A stretch of 64,000 bases of DNA from Wolbachia endosymbiont of Encarsia formosa (GTDB lineage Bacteria > Pseudomonadota > Alphaproteobacteria > Rickettsiales > Anaplasmataceae). The DNA is taken from positions 1,176,521 through 1,240,520 of the forward strand of contig NZ_CP154278.1 of NCBI RefSeq assembly GCF_039540065.1. Direction: 5' to 3'. Position 1 is the stretch's first letter; each line of letters opens with the position of its first letter. Below, piece after piece: positions 1-11,434 of this stretch. The translations under genes were made by a program, and so were the position numbers. The notes beneath the pieces were generated by a model, which made no database searches, had not been told where the DNA came from, and saw only the letters and a program-made list of their open reading frames with translations.

Positions 1-1
1 A

Positions 2-451
<450 letters not shown>

Positions 452-539
452 ATACAACCCCCTTCTGAGGGTGTCATTTCAACACTGGTACACAATTGTA
501 TAAACATAGCTTTTTTGCTCCATCAGAATTGGCTTACTT

Positions 540-1946
540 TTAGTGATTCATGGAGTTAAAAAAGTCAGCATTGCTCTTTGTTAAAAGTAGTTTGTCACGT
601 AAAAACTCCATTGCTTCAACAGACCCCATAGGATTAAGTATCCTACGCAATACCCATATTTTATTTAGTATGGCCTTATCAACTAATAGCTCTTCCTTCC
701 TTGTTCCGGATTTTGTAATATCAATAGCAGGGAATATACGTTTATCAGCAAGTTTTCTATCTAGTATAATTTCAGCATTACCTGTGCCTTTAAACTCTTC
801 AAAAATAACATCATCCATTTTTGAACCAGTTTCTATAAGGGCTGTAGCGATGATTGTCAAAGAACCACCATTTTCAATATTACGAGCTGCTCCAAAAAAG
901 CGTTTTGGTCTTTGCAGCGCATTTGAATCTACACCTCCGGTTAGAACCTTTCCAGACGAAGGAATGACTGCATTATAAGCACGTGCAAGACGAGTTATAG
1001 AATCAAGCAAAATCACTACATCTTTTTTGTGTTCAACCATTCTTTTAGCTTTTTCTATTACTATTTCAGCAAGTTGGACATGACGGTAGGCAGGTTCATC
1101 AAATGTAGAGCTTACCACTTCACCCTTTACAGAGCGTATCATATCTGTAACCTCTTCGGGTCTTTCATCTATAAGTAATACTATTAGTTCTATTTCAGGA
1201 TGATTTGTAGCTATAGAGTGAGCCATTTGCTGAAGCAATATCGTTTTTCCTGTACGAGGTGGAGCAACTATCAATGCTCTTTGTCCTTTTCCAAGAGGTG
1301 TAACTATATCTACAGCACGCATGTTTATATCTTTTTTATTATCTCCGCTACTGTTGTTTTCAAGGATGAGGCTTTTTTCAGGATAAAGCGGAAGCAAATT
1401 ATCAAAATGGACGTACTTTCTTAATTCACTGATTTCAGTAGAGTTTATACTTTTAACCTTAGTTAAAGTAAAATATCTTTCTTTATCACCAGGTGGCCTT
1501 ATTTCTCCACATGCCATATCTCCTGTACGTAAATTAAACTTCTTTATTTGGCCATTGGAAATATAAACATCATCGGTACTTGGAGCATAATTTGCACTTG
1601 ATGAACGTAAGAAGCCAAAACCATCAGGCAATATTTCCACTACTCCACTTCCTGTGGTTATGCCTCCTTCTTCACTCATTTTCTTCATTAAACTGAATAT
1701 CATTTCCTGTTTTAGCATCCTGCCATTGCCTTTACCACTAGTTGAAATTTTTCTTTCTTCAGCTAGCTCTAACAATTCTTCTGCTGTTTTTTCTTTCAAT
1801 TCGCTCAGGTCCAATGTTTTCTTGTGTTTTTCAGCACCTTCACTGGTTATTTGTTTTACTGCGTTAGCATTATGAATTTGTTCACTTTTTTCAGGTTGAT
1901 CTACAACCTTTTCTTTTGCTAAGACATCTTCATTGATTGTTGTCAT
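540..1946 (-). CDS. rho: Transcription termination factor Rho
   Basis: Rho is the hexameric RNA-dependent ATPase that ends transcription at unstructured C-rich RNA. The 468-residue protein has a lysine/glutamate-rich N-terminal extension of about 45 residues, a Rho_N helical segment ([15 protein letters not shown]), an RNA-binding cold-shock-like domain ([15 protein letters not shown]), then the RecA-like ATPase core. The core shows a Walker A motif [10 protein letters not shown] and Walker B region [15 protein letters not shown]. It is somewhat longer than the usual 420 residues because of the N-terminal extension. It converges with guaB, with about 90 bp between stop codons. Confidence 0.97.
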   Translation of the reverse strand: MTTINEDVLAKEKVVDQPEKSEQIHNANAVKQITSEGAEKHKKTLDLSELKEKTAEELLELAEERKISTSGKGNGRMLKQEMIFSLMKKMSEEGGITTGSGVVEILPDGFGFLRSSSANYAPSTDDVYISNGQIKKFNLRTGDMACGEIRPPGDKERYFTLTKVKSINSTEISELRKYVHFDNLLPLYPEKSLILENNSSGDNKKDINMRAVDIVTPLGKGQRALIVAPPRTGKTILLQQMAHSIATNHPEIELIVLLIDERPEEVTDMIRSVKGEVVSSTFDEPAYRHVQLAEIVIEKAKRMVEHKKDVVILLDSITRLARAYNAVIPSSGKVLTGGVDSNALQRPKRFFGAARNIENGGSLTIIATALIETGSKMDDVIFEEFKGTGNAEIILDRKLADKRIFPAIDITKSGTRKEELLVDKAILNKIWVLRRILNPMGSVEAMEFLRDKLLLTKSNADFFNSMNH

Positions 1947-2137
1947 AATCCTCCAAAAATTTTAATTGATGATTACTAACCTAAAATGTTACTATAAAAC
2001 AGTAAATCAGGCTGAGCTAGTTTTTAGTGCGTATTTAGGTTTAATTATTAAACTAGATACTTTACTTACATTATACTGATAAAAACTAACAAGTCAAGTC
2101 AATTTAATGTTAACAAAGTACAAGAATTTGAGAATCA

Positions 2138-2743
2138 TCAATAGCTATTATTTATATTTTTTAACCTTTGTTTCTTCTCTTCTTCTATTTCCGCTCTTTC
2201 TACTTCCACTTCTAAATTTTCCTGGCTACATAAACCAAGTAGTACAGGATCTTGAGGTTTGATATTGAGCATGTTATGATGAGATCTATCTCTTACCTGC
2301 TTAACTGTGTAATTTGTTGTACTAACTAGCTTAGCTATAACATTATTGTTCAAGATAGGAAATTTTCTTACCAAATAACAAATTGCATTAGGTTTATTTC
2401 TACGCCTTGCTGTAGAAGGAAAGCCAAGAATGCTAACCGTATTTGCCCTTTTTTTTATATTTTTTATAATCAAATTTGGTACACGATTTGGATTTTTTTT
2501 GCAATCATCGATTTCTTTTTCAGTAATTATTTCAGAAATAATAGGGTCATACTTTTCAACTTCTATTTCCTCATCAGCTATGTCTTGTACTTTTTCAAGT
2601 GATAATTTGCAACATTGTGCTATTTGATTAAAAGTTAAGCTAGTGTTATCAACCAACCAAGCAGCTACTTGCATGAGAAATTGTTCATTTCTATCCTTAT
2701 TGTCCTTAGAAGATTCCATTGACATCAAAAAAACATCTCCCAT
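2138..2743 (-). CDS. DUF1013 family protein, TrcR-like cell cycle transcriptional regulator
   Basis: This 201-residue protein matches the alphaproteobacterial DUF1013/TrcR family, known in Caulobacter as an RNA-polymerase-associated cell cycle regulator. Supporting blocks are AAWLVDNTSLTFNQIAQCC near the N-terminus (helix-turn-helix-like), RRRNKPNAICYLVRKFP in the middle and IKPQDPVLLGLCSQ near the C-terminus, which keep the family order. The ATG at 2743 is preceded by an AAGGA-type ribosome-binding site at good spacing. The C-terminal tail is charged and probably disordered. The role is inferred from the family only. Confidence 0.8.
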   Translation of the reverse strand: MGDVFLMSMESSKDNKDRNEQFLMQVAAWLVDNTSLTFNQIAQCCKLSLEKVQDIADEEIEVEKYDPIISEIITEKEIDDCKKNPNRVPNLIIKNIKKRANTVSILGFPSTARRRNKPNAICYLVRKFPILNNNVIAKLVSTTNYTVKQVRDRSHHNMLNIKPQDPVLLGLCSQENLEVEVERAEIEEEKKQRLKNINNSY

Positions 2744-2977
2744 TTTAATATTCCTTTACTGTTTATAGAAATAAAATATAAACCATTAAAACTAAAAAAG
2801 CATTAACTTTGTCATCCAATGGCTTTTTAGTTTATATTTCTCATCCCTTAGGTTAATATAAGCTCCCATTTAATTTAATATACTGCAATATTACATATAT
2901 TAGCTAATTTGTTAATAGATTTACAAAGATTAAATTATTGCTATTCTAAATTTAAGTGTTAGTTAACTGAGTTTACA

Positions 2978-4777
2978 ATGAGTATTAGAAAATTTTTTAC
3001 CAAGGCAATCGTTCTCCTTTTAGTTTGCTTATTAATCTTTATGGGGATTGGCAATCTTTTATCAAATGATGATGAAAGGAAAGAATTAGCTAAAGTAGGA
3101 AAGGAAGTTATAACATCAGATGAATATAAATTACTATATCAAAATTATGAAAAGCAAATTTCTGGATCTGATGTAAGTAAAGAACAAGTAAAAAAGCTGA
3201 AATATGATTTACTTAACGCACTTATAGAGCAAAAACTATTATTTAACCTAATTAGCGAACTTGGATTAAAAGTTGGAGAAGAATCTATCAAAAGCCATAT
3301 AAAAAATACCAAGTACTTTCAGGACGATAAAGGAGAATTTGACCATAATAAATTCCATCAAACTCTAAATAGCCTGCATATAACAGAAAAGGAATATATA
3401 GAAAAACTAGAGAAAATCCTGCCTGCAATGATGTTCATGACTTCGTTATTTAAAGATAATTATCCGATAACTTTTGGTGAGAGTGTTGATGAGCAGATAT
3501 ACAAAAATCGCTACCAAACTAGAGTAGTTGATATTGTTAAAATAACTAAGGATGCAATTACAGACGTTCCTGAACCAGATGATCAAGCCTTACTTGATTT
3601 GTATGAAAGAAATAAGTTCAATTTTTATTACCCTGAGTATCGAACTGCGCAATACATTTCTCTGGATCAAAAATATTTTGAAGATCAAATCAGAATTTCA
3701 GATGAAGAGGTTGATAGTATAATAGAACATCAGGAACTTAAAAATCAAAGAGACATATTCAATGTGATATTTCCTACCAAAGAAAAAGCTGAAATAGCAA
3801 GAATAGCGCTTGAAGAAAGTAAAGCAAGCTTTGAAGACATAATAGAAGAGTTCAGTAAAGTAAAACTTGAAGAAACCAGAGTAAAGAATATAACTAAGGA
3901 TTTCTTACCTGAAAATATGAGAGAAAAGGTATTTGCTCTCAAAACAGGTGAAGTAAGTGAAGTTTTAACAAGTAATTTTGGATGGCACGTAATAAAGGTA
4001 GAAAGCATACATCAAATCTCTGATGAAGACTTGGTTGATTTAAAAAAAGACATAAGGTCAGTTTTAACCAATCAAAAGTCTTTTGAAAAAGTCAATGATT
4101 TCAAAAATCAAGTGAATTATAAGATATACAATGGTGCAACGATTGAAGAAATCTCCAATAATTACAATTTACCTATACAAACCATTGGTCCAGTAGATGC
4201 TAGTGGAAAAGACCAAAGTGGTAATGAAGTAGGAAATTTCAGTGATTTCATTTCTTTCATTTTTTCACGCGAGAAAGATCAGAAGAGTTATTTTAAGGGT
4301 GTTGGAGATACTGTTGTTGGTGTAAAAATCACTGATATTATTCCTCCTAAATTACAAAGTTTTGAAGAAAGTAGGGAATCAGCCATAAAGCTTTGGCGTA
4401 GTGAATTTATAAAAGAAAAAATGTTTAAAATGGGACAAGAAGTAGCAGTTCAACTAAGAGAAAAGACAGATTTGGAAGAAATGCAAGGTATAAAATTGGT
4501 TAAAGGCCAGCAAATACAACGCAATGAACAAAACTACCCTTTTTCTTTCATAGAAGAAATTTTCAATATGAAAACAACTAATTCGGTAACAGATCCTATT
4601 CAATACAATAATGAAATTATAATAGGCGTTCTAAAAGAAATGCATTCATCAAATGGTAAATTAAACATGCTTGACACCGGAAAACGTGTGATGATATCGC
4701 TAAAGGAACAGTTAATTAGCTATCTAAAATCAAAGTATAGAGTAGAAGTTAATCATGCTATGATTGATGATATATAA
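2978..4777 (+). CDS. PpiD/SurA-type peptidyl-prolyl cis-trans isomerase
   Basis: This is a membrane-anchored periplasmic foldase of 599 residues. Residues about 9-28 form one hydrophobic N-terminal helix that anchors the protein. A SurA-N/PpiD-like chaperone domain follows (LKYDLLNALIEQKLLFNL and the FDHNKFHQTL segment). A parvulin PPIC domain lies at about residues 255-345, ending in GEVSEVLTSNFGWHVIKV. The length fits PpiD (about 620) better than SurA (about 430). It opens the plus-strand run leading to rpsP and ispB, with a 133 bp gap before rpsP. Such proteins help outer-membrane proteins fold after Sec export. Confidence 0.88.
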   Translation: MSIRKFFTKAIVLLLVCLLIFMGIGNLLSNDDERKELAKVGKEVITSDEYKLLYQNYEKQISGSDVSKEQVKKLKYDLLNALIEQKLLFNLISELGLKVGEESIKSHIKNTKYFQDDKGEFDHNKFHQTLNSLHITEKEYIEKLEKILPAMMFMTSLFKDNYPITFGESVDEQIYKNRYQTRVVDIVKITKDAITDVPEPDDQALLDLYERNKFNFYYPEYRTAQYISLDQKYFEDQIRISDEEVDSIIEHQELKNQRDIFNVIFPTKEKAEIARIALEESKASFEDIIEEFSKVKLEETRVKNITKDFLPENMREKVFALKTGEVSEVLTSNFGWHVIKVESIHQISDEDLVDLKKDIRSVLTNQKSFEKVNDFKNQVNYKIYNGATIEEISNNYNLPIQTIGPVDASGKDQSGNEVGNFSDFISFIFSREKDQKSYFKGVGDTVVGVKITDIIPPKLQSFEESRESAIKLWRSEFIKEKMFKMGQEVAVQLREKTDLEEMQGIKLVKGQQIQRNEQNYPFSFIEEIFNMKTTNSVTDPIQYNNEIIIGVLKEMHSSNGKLNMLDTGKRVMISLKEQLISYLKSKYRVEVNHAMIDDI

Positions 4778-4910
4778 AAAAGTTTATTATCTTCCTTTTA
4801 TGAGTGATTGGAGGGGCTATATTGTATTTTTAGGTAAAAGAGGTACAATTAGTTTGACTTGAGCTGTTTATTGTATTTAAATTGTAATTAATATATGAAT
4901 AAAGGTTGAC

Positions 4911-5225
4911 ATGGCAGTTAAAATAAGGTTAGCAAGGTTTGGGGCAAAGAAACGTCCTTTTTATAGGATAGTTGTAGCCGACTCACGAGCACCAAGAGAT
5001 GGGCGCTTTATTGAGAGAATAGGACAGTATGATCCAATGTTGCCAAAAGACAGTAAAAATCGTGTTGTGGTAAAAGCTGATAGATTAAAACATTGGCTAA
5101 GTGTAGGAGCGCAAGCAACTGAAAGGGTAATGTGGTTCATTAAAAAAGGCATAGTAGATTTAGAAACAGAATTGAAAAAAATAGAAAAGAAAAAAGTTGA
5201 GAAAGTACAAGGGCAAGAAGCATAA
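4911..5225 (+). CDS. rpsP: 30S ribosomal protein S16
   Basis: S16 is a small-subunit protein needed for 30S assembly. The 104-residue protein begins [21 protein letters not shown] and has the conserved [18 protein letters not shown] block, so the start is certain. The C-terminus is a short lysine/glutamate tail, as is common in Rickettsiales. The usual rpsP neighbours (rimM, trmD, rplS) are absent here. The next gene, ispB-like, starts only 10 bp downstream and is probably cotranscribed. Confidence 0.98.
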   Translation: MAVKIRLARFGAKKRPFYRIVVADSRAPRDGRFIERIGQYDPMLPKDSKNRVVVKADRLKHWLSVGAQATERVMWFIKKGIVDLETELKKIEKKKVEKVQGQEA

Positions 5226-5235
5226 GTCCTCTTAA

Positions 5236-6222
5236 ATGCTAAACACTGATTTAACAAAAAGTAGTAAATTAGATGATATTGTATCTTCTGATTTATTGGC
5301 TATGAATGACTTTATCTTCAAAAATGTCAATGATGAAGGTACTAAGCTTGCTACCGATATTACATCTCATCTTATTAATTCAGGAGGAAAAAAAATAAGG
5401 CCTAAGCTCATTTTTATTGTGTGTAAAATGCTGAATTACTCTGGAGAGAGTAGGGTCAACATTGCTGCATCGGTAGAATTTATACACAACGCTACTTTAC
5501 TTCATGATGATGTGCTTGATGAAAGTAAGGCACGCCATGGAGTTGCAACAGCAAATAAAATTTGGGGGAATAAATCAAGCATTTTAGTTGGTGATCTATT
5601 ATTGACCTTAGCATTTAGATGGCTTATAGAATGTGGGAATTTAAGTGTTCTCTCTATTTTATCTAAGGCATCTAATTTGCTTGTCAAGGGTGAGATAAAG
5701 CAGATGACAACACGTTTTGACCCTAACGCAATTAGGAAAAATTATTTTAATATCATTGCAGAAAAGACAGCATCTTTATTTTCTGCTTGCTGTGAAGCTG
5801 CATCAGTAATATCTGGAGCCACAATTGACGAAACAGACAGGCTAAGAAATTTTGGCTTTAATTTTGGTATCGCATTTCAAATAATTGATGACGTGCTAGA
5901 TTATACTGCTAATCAAGGCACTTTAGGAAAACAACTTGGAAAAGATTTCTTTGAAGGTAAAGTCACTTTACCTTCTATTATAGCATATGAAAAAGGCAGC
6001 CCATCAGAACAAAAATTCTGGGAGAAATCTTTTTCTTCAGCTATACACAATTTTGACCAAGCATTACAATACATTAATCATCATAATGCCATTCAGGTTT
6101 CTATGGAAGAAGCTAGACACTATATTAATATGGCGCGAAGTAATATTGATACTTTTTCTGATTCTCTTTATAAAACTGCTTTGATTGACTTTTTAAATGC
6201 AAGCATAGAAAGACAAGGATAG
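5236..6222 (+). CDS. ispB: Polyprenyl diphosphate synthase (octaprenyl diphosphate synthase type)
   Basis: This long-chain prenyl transferase extends farnesyl diphosphate with isopentenyl diphosphate units, giving the side chain for ubiquinone. The 328-residue protein shows GGKKIRPKL, the first aspartate-rich motif LLHDDVLDES followed by the conserved ARHG, GDLLL, and the second aspartate motif AFQIIDDVLDYT, then GKDFFEGKVTLP. All substrate-binding elements are present. The partner UbiA, which attaches this chain to 4-hydroxybenzoate, is encoded near 54 kb. Chain length cannot be read from sequence alone, so the symbol is by closest family. Confidence 0.92.
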   Translation: MLNTDLTKSSKLDDIVSSDLLAMNDFIFKNVNDEGTKLATDITSHLINSGGKKIRPKLIFIVCKMLNYSGESRVNIAASVEFIHNATLLHDDVLDESKARHGVATANKIWGNKSSILVGDLLLTLAFRWLIECGNLSVLSILSKASNLLVKGEIKQMTTRFDPNAIRKNYFNIIAEKTASLFSACCEAASVISGATIDETDRLRNFGFNFGIAFQIIDDVLDYTANQGTLGKQLGKDFFEGKVTLPSIIAYEKGSPSEQKFWEKSFSSAIHNFDQALQYINHHNAIQVSMEEARHYINMARSNIDTFSDSLYKTALIDFLNASIERQG

Positions 6223-6284
6223 CTAACGCTTGATATTTTTAGATTGATTGTTATATATTTATTAAGTTTGTAAGGGTGAATAAT

Positions 6285-6845
6285 ATGTCAGATAGTAATA
6301 AAGAGAAAAAAAAGAAATTTGCAGATATGGTCAGTAAACGAAAAGGGGATGACCAAGAAGATCAGCAAACAGGTGATTTAAATGAAGAGCTTAATATATT
6401 AAAAGAACGTGCAGTTCAGCTTGAAGATCATTTACGTCGCGCTGTTGCGGATAATGAAAACGTTAAACGTATAATGCAAAAGCAAATTAGCGATGCAAGT
6501 GATTATGCAGTCACAAAATTTGCACGTGATATGATCGACTCTTGTGACAATTTAAAAAAAGCAATGGAAAACTTGAAAGATGATGATCCTATTCATGAAG
6601 GAATAAAAGTGGCGCACCAAAAGATTGTGAGTGATCTAAAAAAACATGGAATAGAAGAAATAGATCCAATAGGTAACTCTTTTGACAGCAATTTACATCA
6701 AGCTGTTGTGGAAAAAGAAGATAATGAAAAAGAGCCTGGCACTATTGTAGAAGTACTACAAACTGGTTATACCATTAAAAATAGGTTGCTTCGTCCTGCA
6801 ATGGTTATTCTTTCTAAAAAATCTGCTGATTGCGAAAGTAACTAA
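6285..6845 (+). CDS. grpE: Nucleotide exchange factor GrpE
   Basis: GrpE releases ADP from DnaK and so drives the Hsp70 cycle. An upstream GTG at 6276 is in frame, but the ATG at 6285 has an AAGGG site at proper spacing and is preferred, giving 186 residues. The protein has a charged N-terminus, a long coiled coil (LKERAVQLEDHLRRAVADNEN), and the C-terminal beta domain with LHQAVVEKEDN and GTIVEVLQTGYTIKNRLLRPAMV, which is the GrpE signature. It sits 15 bp before trpS. Confidence 0.97.
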   Translation: MSDSNKEKKKKFADMVSKRKGDDQEDQQTGDLNEELNILKERAVQLEDHLRRAVADNENVKRIMQKQISDASDYAVTKFARDMIDSCDNLKKAMENLKDDDPIHEGIKVAHQKIVSDLKKHGIEEIDPIGNSFDSNLHQAVVEKEDNEKEPGTIVEVLQTGYTIKNRLLRPAMVILSKKSADCESN

Positions 6846-6860
6846 TAAAACACTCAAGGT

Positions 6861-7859
6861 ATGGAAGAAGTTGTCTTCTCAGGTATTCAGCCAAGTGGAG
6901 TATTACACTTGGGCAATTATCTTGGTGCAATTAAGCAGTGGATAGGCTTGCAGGATAAATATAAATCTCTTTTTTGTGTTGTTGATCTTCATGCAATCAC
7001 AGCAAATAAGCTTCCCGCAAATGAATTAAAAAATAATATTTTTAAAGCAGCAGCAACTTATATTGCATGTGGAATAGATCCGGAAAAGTCGATTATTTTC
7101 AATCAATCCGCAGTGAGTGGTCATGCAGAATTGGGCTGGCTGCTAGGGTGCTATACACCAATTGGTTGGCTTAATCGTATGACTCAATTTAAAGATAAGG
7201 CTGGAAGCGATAGACAAAAAGCTTCTCTTGGGTTATATAGCTACCCAGTACTTATGGCTGCGGATATATTGCTGTATCAAACTAAATATGTTCCTGTTGG
7301 CGATGATCAAAAACAGCATTTAGAACTTGCACGTGATATTGCATCAGCTTTTAACAATCATTATGAATGTAGTCATTTCATCATACCTGAAATCTTAACT
7401 TTGGATTGTACATCAAGGATAATGAGCTTAAGAGATGGAGCAAGCAAGATGAGCAAATCTGATCCTTCAGAATATTCATGCATTAACCTTAACGATACAA
7501 ATGACTTAATTGTCAAGAAAATAGAAAAAGCAAAAACAGATTCAATTCTAGGCTTTGATTTTGCTACTTTAAAGTGCCGTCCAGAAGTAAACAATTTGGT
7601 AAACATTTATTCAGTGCTTAGTGATTTAAATGTAGAAAAAGTGTGTAAAAAAGTGGATAAACATGACATGAAGAACTTTAAAAAAGAGTTAGCTGACTTA
7701 ATCATCAGCGTTATATCACCCATACGCGAGAAGATGAATATTCTTCTAAAAGATCAGCTTCATTTACATAAAATATTAAAAAAAGGTACAGAAAAAGCAG
7801 CAGAGATTGCAAATAACAATATAAAAAAGATCAAGGATATTATAGGGTTTGTTCAATAG
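6861..7859 (+). CDS. trpS: Tryptophanyl-tRNA synthetase
   Basis: This is a class I aminoacyl-tRNA synthetase that charges tRNA-Trp. The 332-residue protein has the ATP-binding PSGVLHLGNYLGA motif (HIGH variant) near residue 10 and the KMSKS loop GASKMSKSDPS near residue 195, with the GDDQKQHLELARDIA block between them. Length and order match bacterial TrpS. It ends the plus-strand run and converges with the next gene, with only 7 bp between stops. Confidence 0.98.
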   Translation: MEEVVFSGIQPSGVLHLGNYLGAIKQWIGLQDKYKSLFCVVDLHAITANKLPANELKNNIFKAAATYIACGIDPEKSIIFNQSAVSGHAELGWLLGCYTPIGWLNRMTQFKDKAGSDRQKASLGLYSYPVLMAADILLYQTKYVPVGDDQKQHLELARDIASAFNNHYECSHFIIPEILTLDCTSRIMSLRDGASKMSKSDPSEYSCINLNDTNDLIVKKIEKAKTDSILGFDFATLKCRPEVNNLVNIYSVLSDLNVEKVCKKVDKHDMKNFKKELADLIISVISPIREKMNILLKDQLHLHKILKKGTEKAAEIANNNIKKIKDIIGFVQ

Positions 7860-7866
7860 GTTACAA

Positions 7867-9226
7867 CTATTTCTTCCCATGGCTTTCAAATCGTGCAGCT
7901 ATTTTCTTTACACTAACATGAGTGAGAAGAGGTTTTTTACTAACCGGAAGTTTAGAATCGGACTTTGCTGTTATGGGGTTCATTTTAGATCTTTTATTTC
8001 CTACCGGAAATGAGTGAGATTGGGAGGCAGTTTCTTGCGATGGTGCAGGATCTTTCTTCATACCGATATCTGCTTGTGTTGCAGGGGTGGCTTTGCTCTT
8101 AGCAACTTGATTTTGCTCAAATTTTCCTACTATTGACTTTACTCTACCGTCCTTCTTGCTATTTACTTTTTCTTTTATAATAACCGCTTTTACTTCTGAT
8201 GCTGCTTTATCAGCAGATTTTTTCAGGATTGGTTTACTTTTAGCTGATTTTTGCGAAGTCACTCCTACTATTATTGGTTTCGTGCTCACTTGTTGATCAA
8301 CAATATCTAGCCTTTTAGGATTTGACAGTATTTCAGATTTATCTTCTTTAGTTTCTTGCCTAATTTCTTGATTGGTAGCGTTTAGCGCTGGTGGCTCTGG
8401 AGCCTGTCTCTTTTTATATCCTCTTATTGTTCCTGCATTTTTCTTAGGTTTCGTTTTGTGAATTTGCTCCTCTTTAGGGCAACTTTGAGTGCCGCGAATC
8501 TTTCGTTGACGCTTTACTCTTTTTATCTTGATAATTTGATATTTCCTCATGTCCAGACTCTTCACTTAATGAACTTTCATAGCCTGAATCTTCAGGAGAT
8601 ACATTCTCTATTTCTGTTTTAAAGTGTACCTTTTTTGAGTCAGTAGGAGGTGGTGGAGGTGCCGTTGTTGGCCGTTTTATTTTCTTTTTTCCTGCCGGCT
8701 GTTTTCCTTTTTTCAGCTTGAAAGTATCTTCCTTCTGCTTTGATGTTGTTTTATTTTTTGAGCTTACTTCATATGATTTATGTTCTTTATTGTTTTTTCC
8801 ACTCTGCTTCGAATCTAAAATTTCTTTAAGTCCTTTCTTGAATAGATTAATTGTACTTAAAATATTTGAGTACTCGGCTGCTTTTTCTATAGTGAAACCT
8901 GATAGTTCATCACCAACAAAATTTTTTATGTCATTATCATTAGTTGGAATATCTTTTCCCAAGACTCTATCTAATATTCCTTTTAATGTTCCAATAAAAC
9001 CGAGTGGCTTTGTGCTCAAAGGTTCTACATAATTATTCAAGTCACTATATATAACAAACTTAGCTACATCTTTTGCGTTGTTTGTAAAATTCTTCAGAGC
9101 TTGAGATAAATCTTTCAGTGTTTCATCATATTGTTCATTAATTTTTTTTGTATCCTTCAGCTTTATGACTCTTATCAAAGAATTGAGATTTTTATCATAA
9201 TTGTCACTTTTAAATAGATCACTCAT
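7867..9226 (-). pseudogene. Proline-rich, lysine-rich Wolbachia protein split by a frameshift
   Basis: Two overlapping minus-strand frames together make one protein of about 450 residues. The first (9226 to 8474) has an N-terminal helical region, then a lysine-rich stretch, a PTTAPPPPPT polyproline run and an acidic DSGYESSLSEESGHEE segment. The second (frame open from 8565 to 7867) continues with a basic, proline-containing tail (RQAPEPPALN) ending RFESHGKK. The frames cross near 8480-8500, where one reads KDSRHSKLP-stop and the other KIRGTQSCPKEEQ. No known family was recognised. The polyproline and acidic tyrosine motif resemble secreted host-acting proteins, but that is inference. Two real overlapping genes remain possible but less likely. 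Confidence 0.6.
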
Positions 9227-9400
9227 ACCAATTACTGTTTATCGTTTACTCAAATATAAATTCAAAGTATTAAGACCGAGTAAATATTATATGATTTATC
9301 CTCTGACTCATAAACGCTTGCACTCCTAGGTTCTGTAAACAAAATATACTGTGAGAAAATAAAGTAAAGAAAAAGTAGGAGAAATAAGGAAAAAGAGACC

Positions 9401-10137
9401 GTGAATAATATAGAGAAACTATCAATGGAATATTACATAGAAAAAAGAAAATGGGAACAAACTTTTGAATTCTTAAAGGGAGTCAAAGGAATACACAGCA
9501 AAAATGAGAAGAGGTTGAGAATATTTATGGAAGCGGTTTGGTATATGGTTCGGAGTGGCTGTAAGTGGAGTCTTTTGCCAGAAATTTACGGCAATTACAG
9601 GAGTATACATAGGAGGTTTAAAAGGTGGTGTGAAAAGGAAGTTTTGGCAAAAATATATGCAACAAAATCCAGATTTAGAAGTTGCGGTAATCGATGGAAC
9701 GATAGTTCGAGCTCATGCTTGCTCTGCCTGATACAAAAAGGATTCCAAAGCTCTTAGGAAGGAATAAAGGTGGCTTTACTACTAAAATTCATGCATTTGT
9801 TGATGCATTGGGAAATCCTTTAAAATTTATACTTACTCCTGGCCAGAGGAATGAAATTACACAAGTTAATGAAAAATATCTATAACTCCACTATAGTGGC
9901 TGATAAAGGATATATGCTTTTGTTTGAGAGCAAAGGATGTGAAGTTGTGATTCCATCGAAAAGTGAAGAGCTTCTATGATAAGCATATTTATAAAGAACG
10001 GGAATGTTTTTTCAGTAAAATCAAAAATTCTATAGCTAACCGAAGTAAGATTTCCCCGAGCACTGAAAGACAAAATCAATAGCCGAATTAATATTGGGCC
10101 AAAAGCTTGGCAGCACTTGGGAATATTCAAAAAAGCA
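9401..10137 (+). pseudogene. IS5-family transposase, frameshifted relic
   Basis: The first 85 or so codons read as an IS5-type transposase N-terminus (KRLRIFMEAVWYMVRSGCKWSLLPEIYGNYRSIHRRFKRW). The frame then shifts near 9645, after which another frame reads NPDLEVAVIDGTIVRAHACSA, containing the first DDE aspartate, then GGFTTKIHAFVDALGNPLKFILTPGQRN. A further frame gives ADKGY, GCEVVIPSK and YDKHIYKER, the rest of the catalytic core. Several frameshifts and stops make it non-functional. A second, shorter relic of the same transposase lies near 25.5-25.8 kb on the other strand. Confidence 0.85.
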
Positions 10138-10223
10138 TAAGAATCAAGTTAAGAGATTGCGAGCAAATTTAGGGAAGTTAAAGTAGATACTCTAGTTTTT
10201 CTGTACTTGTCTTTTAATGAAAA

Positions 10224-11298
10224 TCATGAACAAGTTATTGCAATCTTTTTAAGAAAAATTTTCAAACTATTAACTCTATTCTTTAGTGCTAAAAATAACT
10301 CTCTAATCCGCCTTTTTAGCTCAATAAATGCCTTTGTTAAACTGAGTTCTGTATTCTTTTTTAATTTTGTACAACTCATGAAATATGAGAATTGCACATA
10401 ATTTAGCATATAATTCACACAATACTCTGTGTGGCTTCCCTTTTAAGTCTTATGTAGCTCTTGTATAGTTTAAAAAACAACTAAATTTGCCACCTTACTC
10501 TGTAATACTTGCTCAGCACTAATTTTATCCTCTGGAATATTAGTTTTGACCAGTTCAACAATTTCTGATTACTTTTGGAAGATCATGTGATTTTGCCAAT
10601 TTATTAGCTTTTCTTCTTCTGGCTAGAGACTGCTCTTCAGTTAATTTATGATATATCATTCTTACTCTAATCTTTGCTTCTTTTCCCAACAACACCTTCA
10701 TTTCTAAAAATAGCTTGTCTCCTAAACATTCCAATAATTCCATTTTTTGATTTGTTTCTATAGCATATACATTGGTATCAACGACTTATAAAATAAGCTC
10801 CCGTTCCATTGATTTGTTTAAAAGAACTTGAACCAAGGTCAGATATTAGCAACTTCTCCCTATAACCTTCTTACTCCCTCCGTTATGTTAAGTTGATCCA
10901 ATGTCTGATTTAGGTAATCAAAAACTAATTTTAACTTTATTCCACACTTAGTGTTACTCTCATAACCTTTGTCCATAACCTTTATATAGATTTTCCATGC
11001 TGTTAGGCAAAGCTACTATCCAATGCTTTTAAATTGCTGCAAGATTCTACAATCAATTTGCAGGGTATTTTAAATAAAGCCATTGTACATTCTTTTCATA
11101 AATTCTACTGCTTCTTTAGTAAACCTGAAATCTAAACCCTGTTTCGTTATTATCACAGATTCTTCATTTAATAATTGGCACATTGTATCTATGATTCAGT
11201 TTGTAACCCCTATATTACCCAAAATTATAGCTTTTATGAATCATCAATTACTCAATTTTCTTTTCCTTTTCTGTTTCAATTATTTGCCATTTCATTGA
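10224..11298 (-). pseudogene. IS4-family transposase relic, heavily degraded
   Basis: Reading the minus strand from about 11190, fragments in changing frames follow the order of an IS4-type transposase: ESVIITKQGLDFRFTKEAVE near the start, then SDQGYREYLSNIS, IADLGYFVPSSFKQI-like segments, then KIRVRMIYHKLTEEQSLARR with RKANKLAKSHDLPK (10743-10555), and finally CTKLKKNTELSLTKAFIELK (10418-10224). Many stops and shifts separate them. It lies tail to tail with the IS5 relic. Exact ends of the element were not found. Confidence 0.72.
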
Positions 11299-11434
11299 AA
11301 AATTTGTTGAGGTAATTTGATAAGCAATTTATTTTATTCATCATTAGTTCTCTCACTAAAATATATCCGAGAGAATTTTATATCTTCTTATCCTATCTTC
11401 TTCATACCTTTATTTCCTTAACTTGACCCTTATG

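Noticed and set aside
9891..10130. A 79-codon minus-strand frame
   Set aside because: It is antisense to the IS5 relic, whose plus strand carries the conserved GCEVVIPSK and YDKHIYKER segments.
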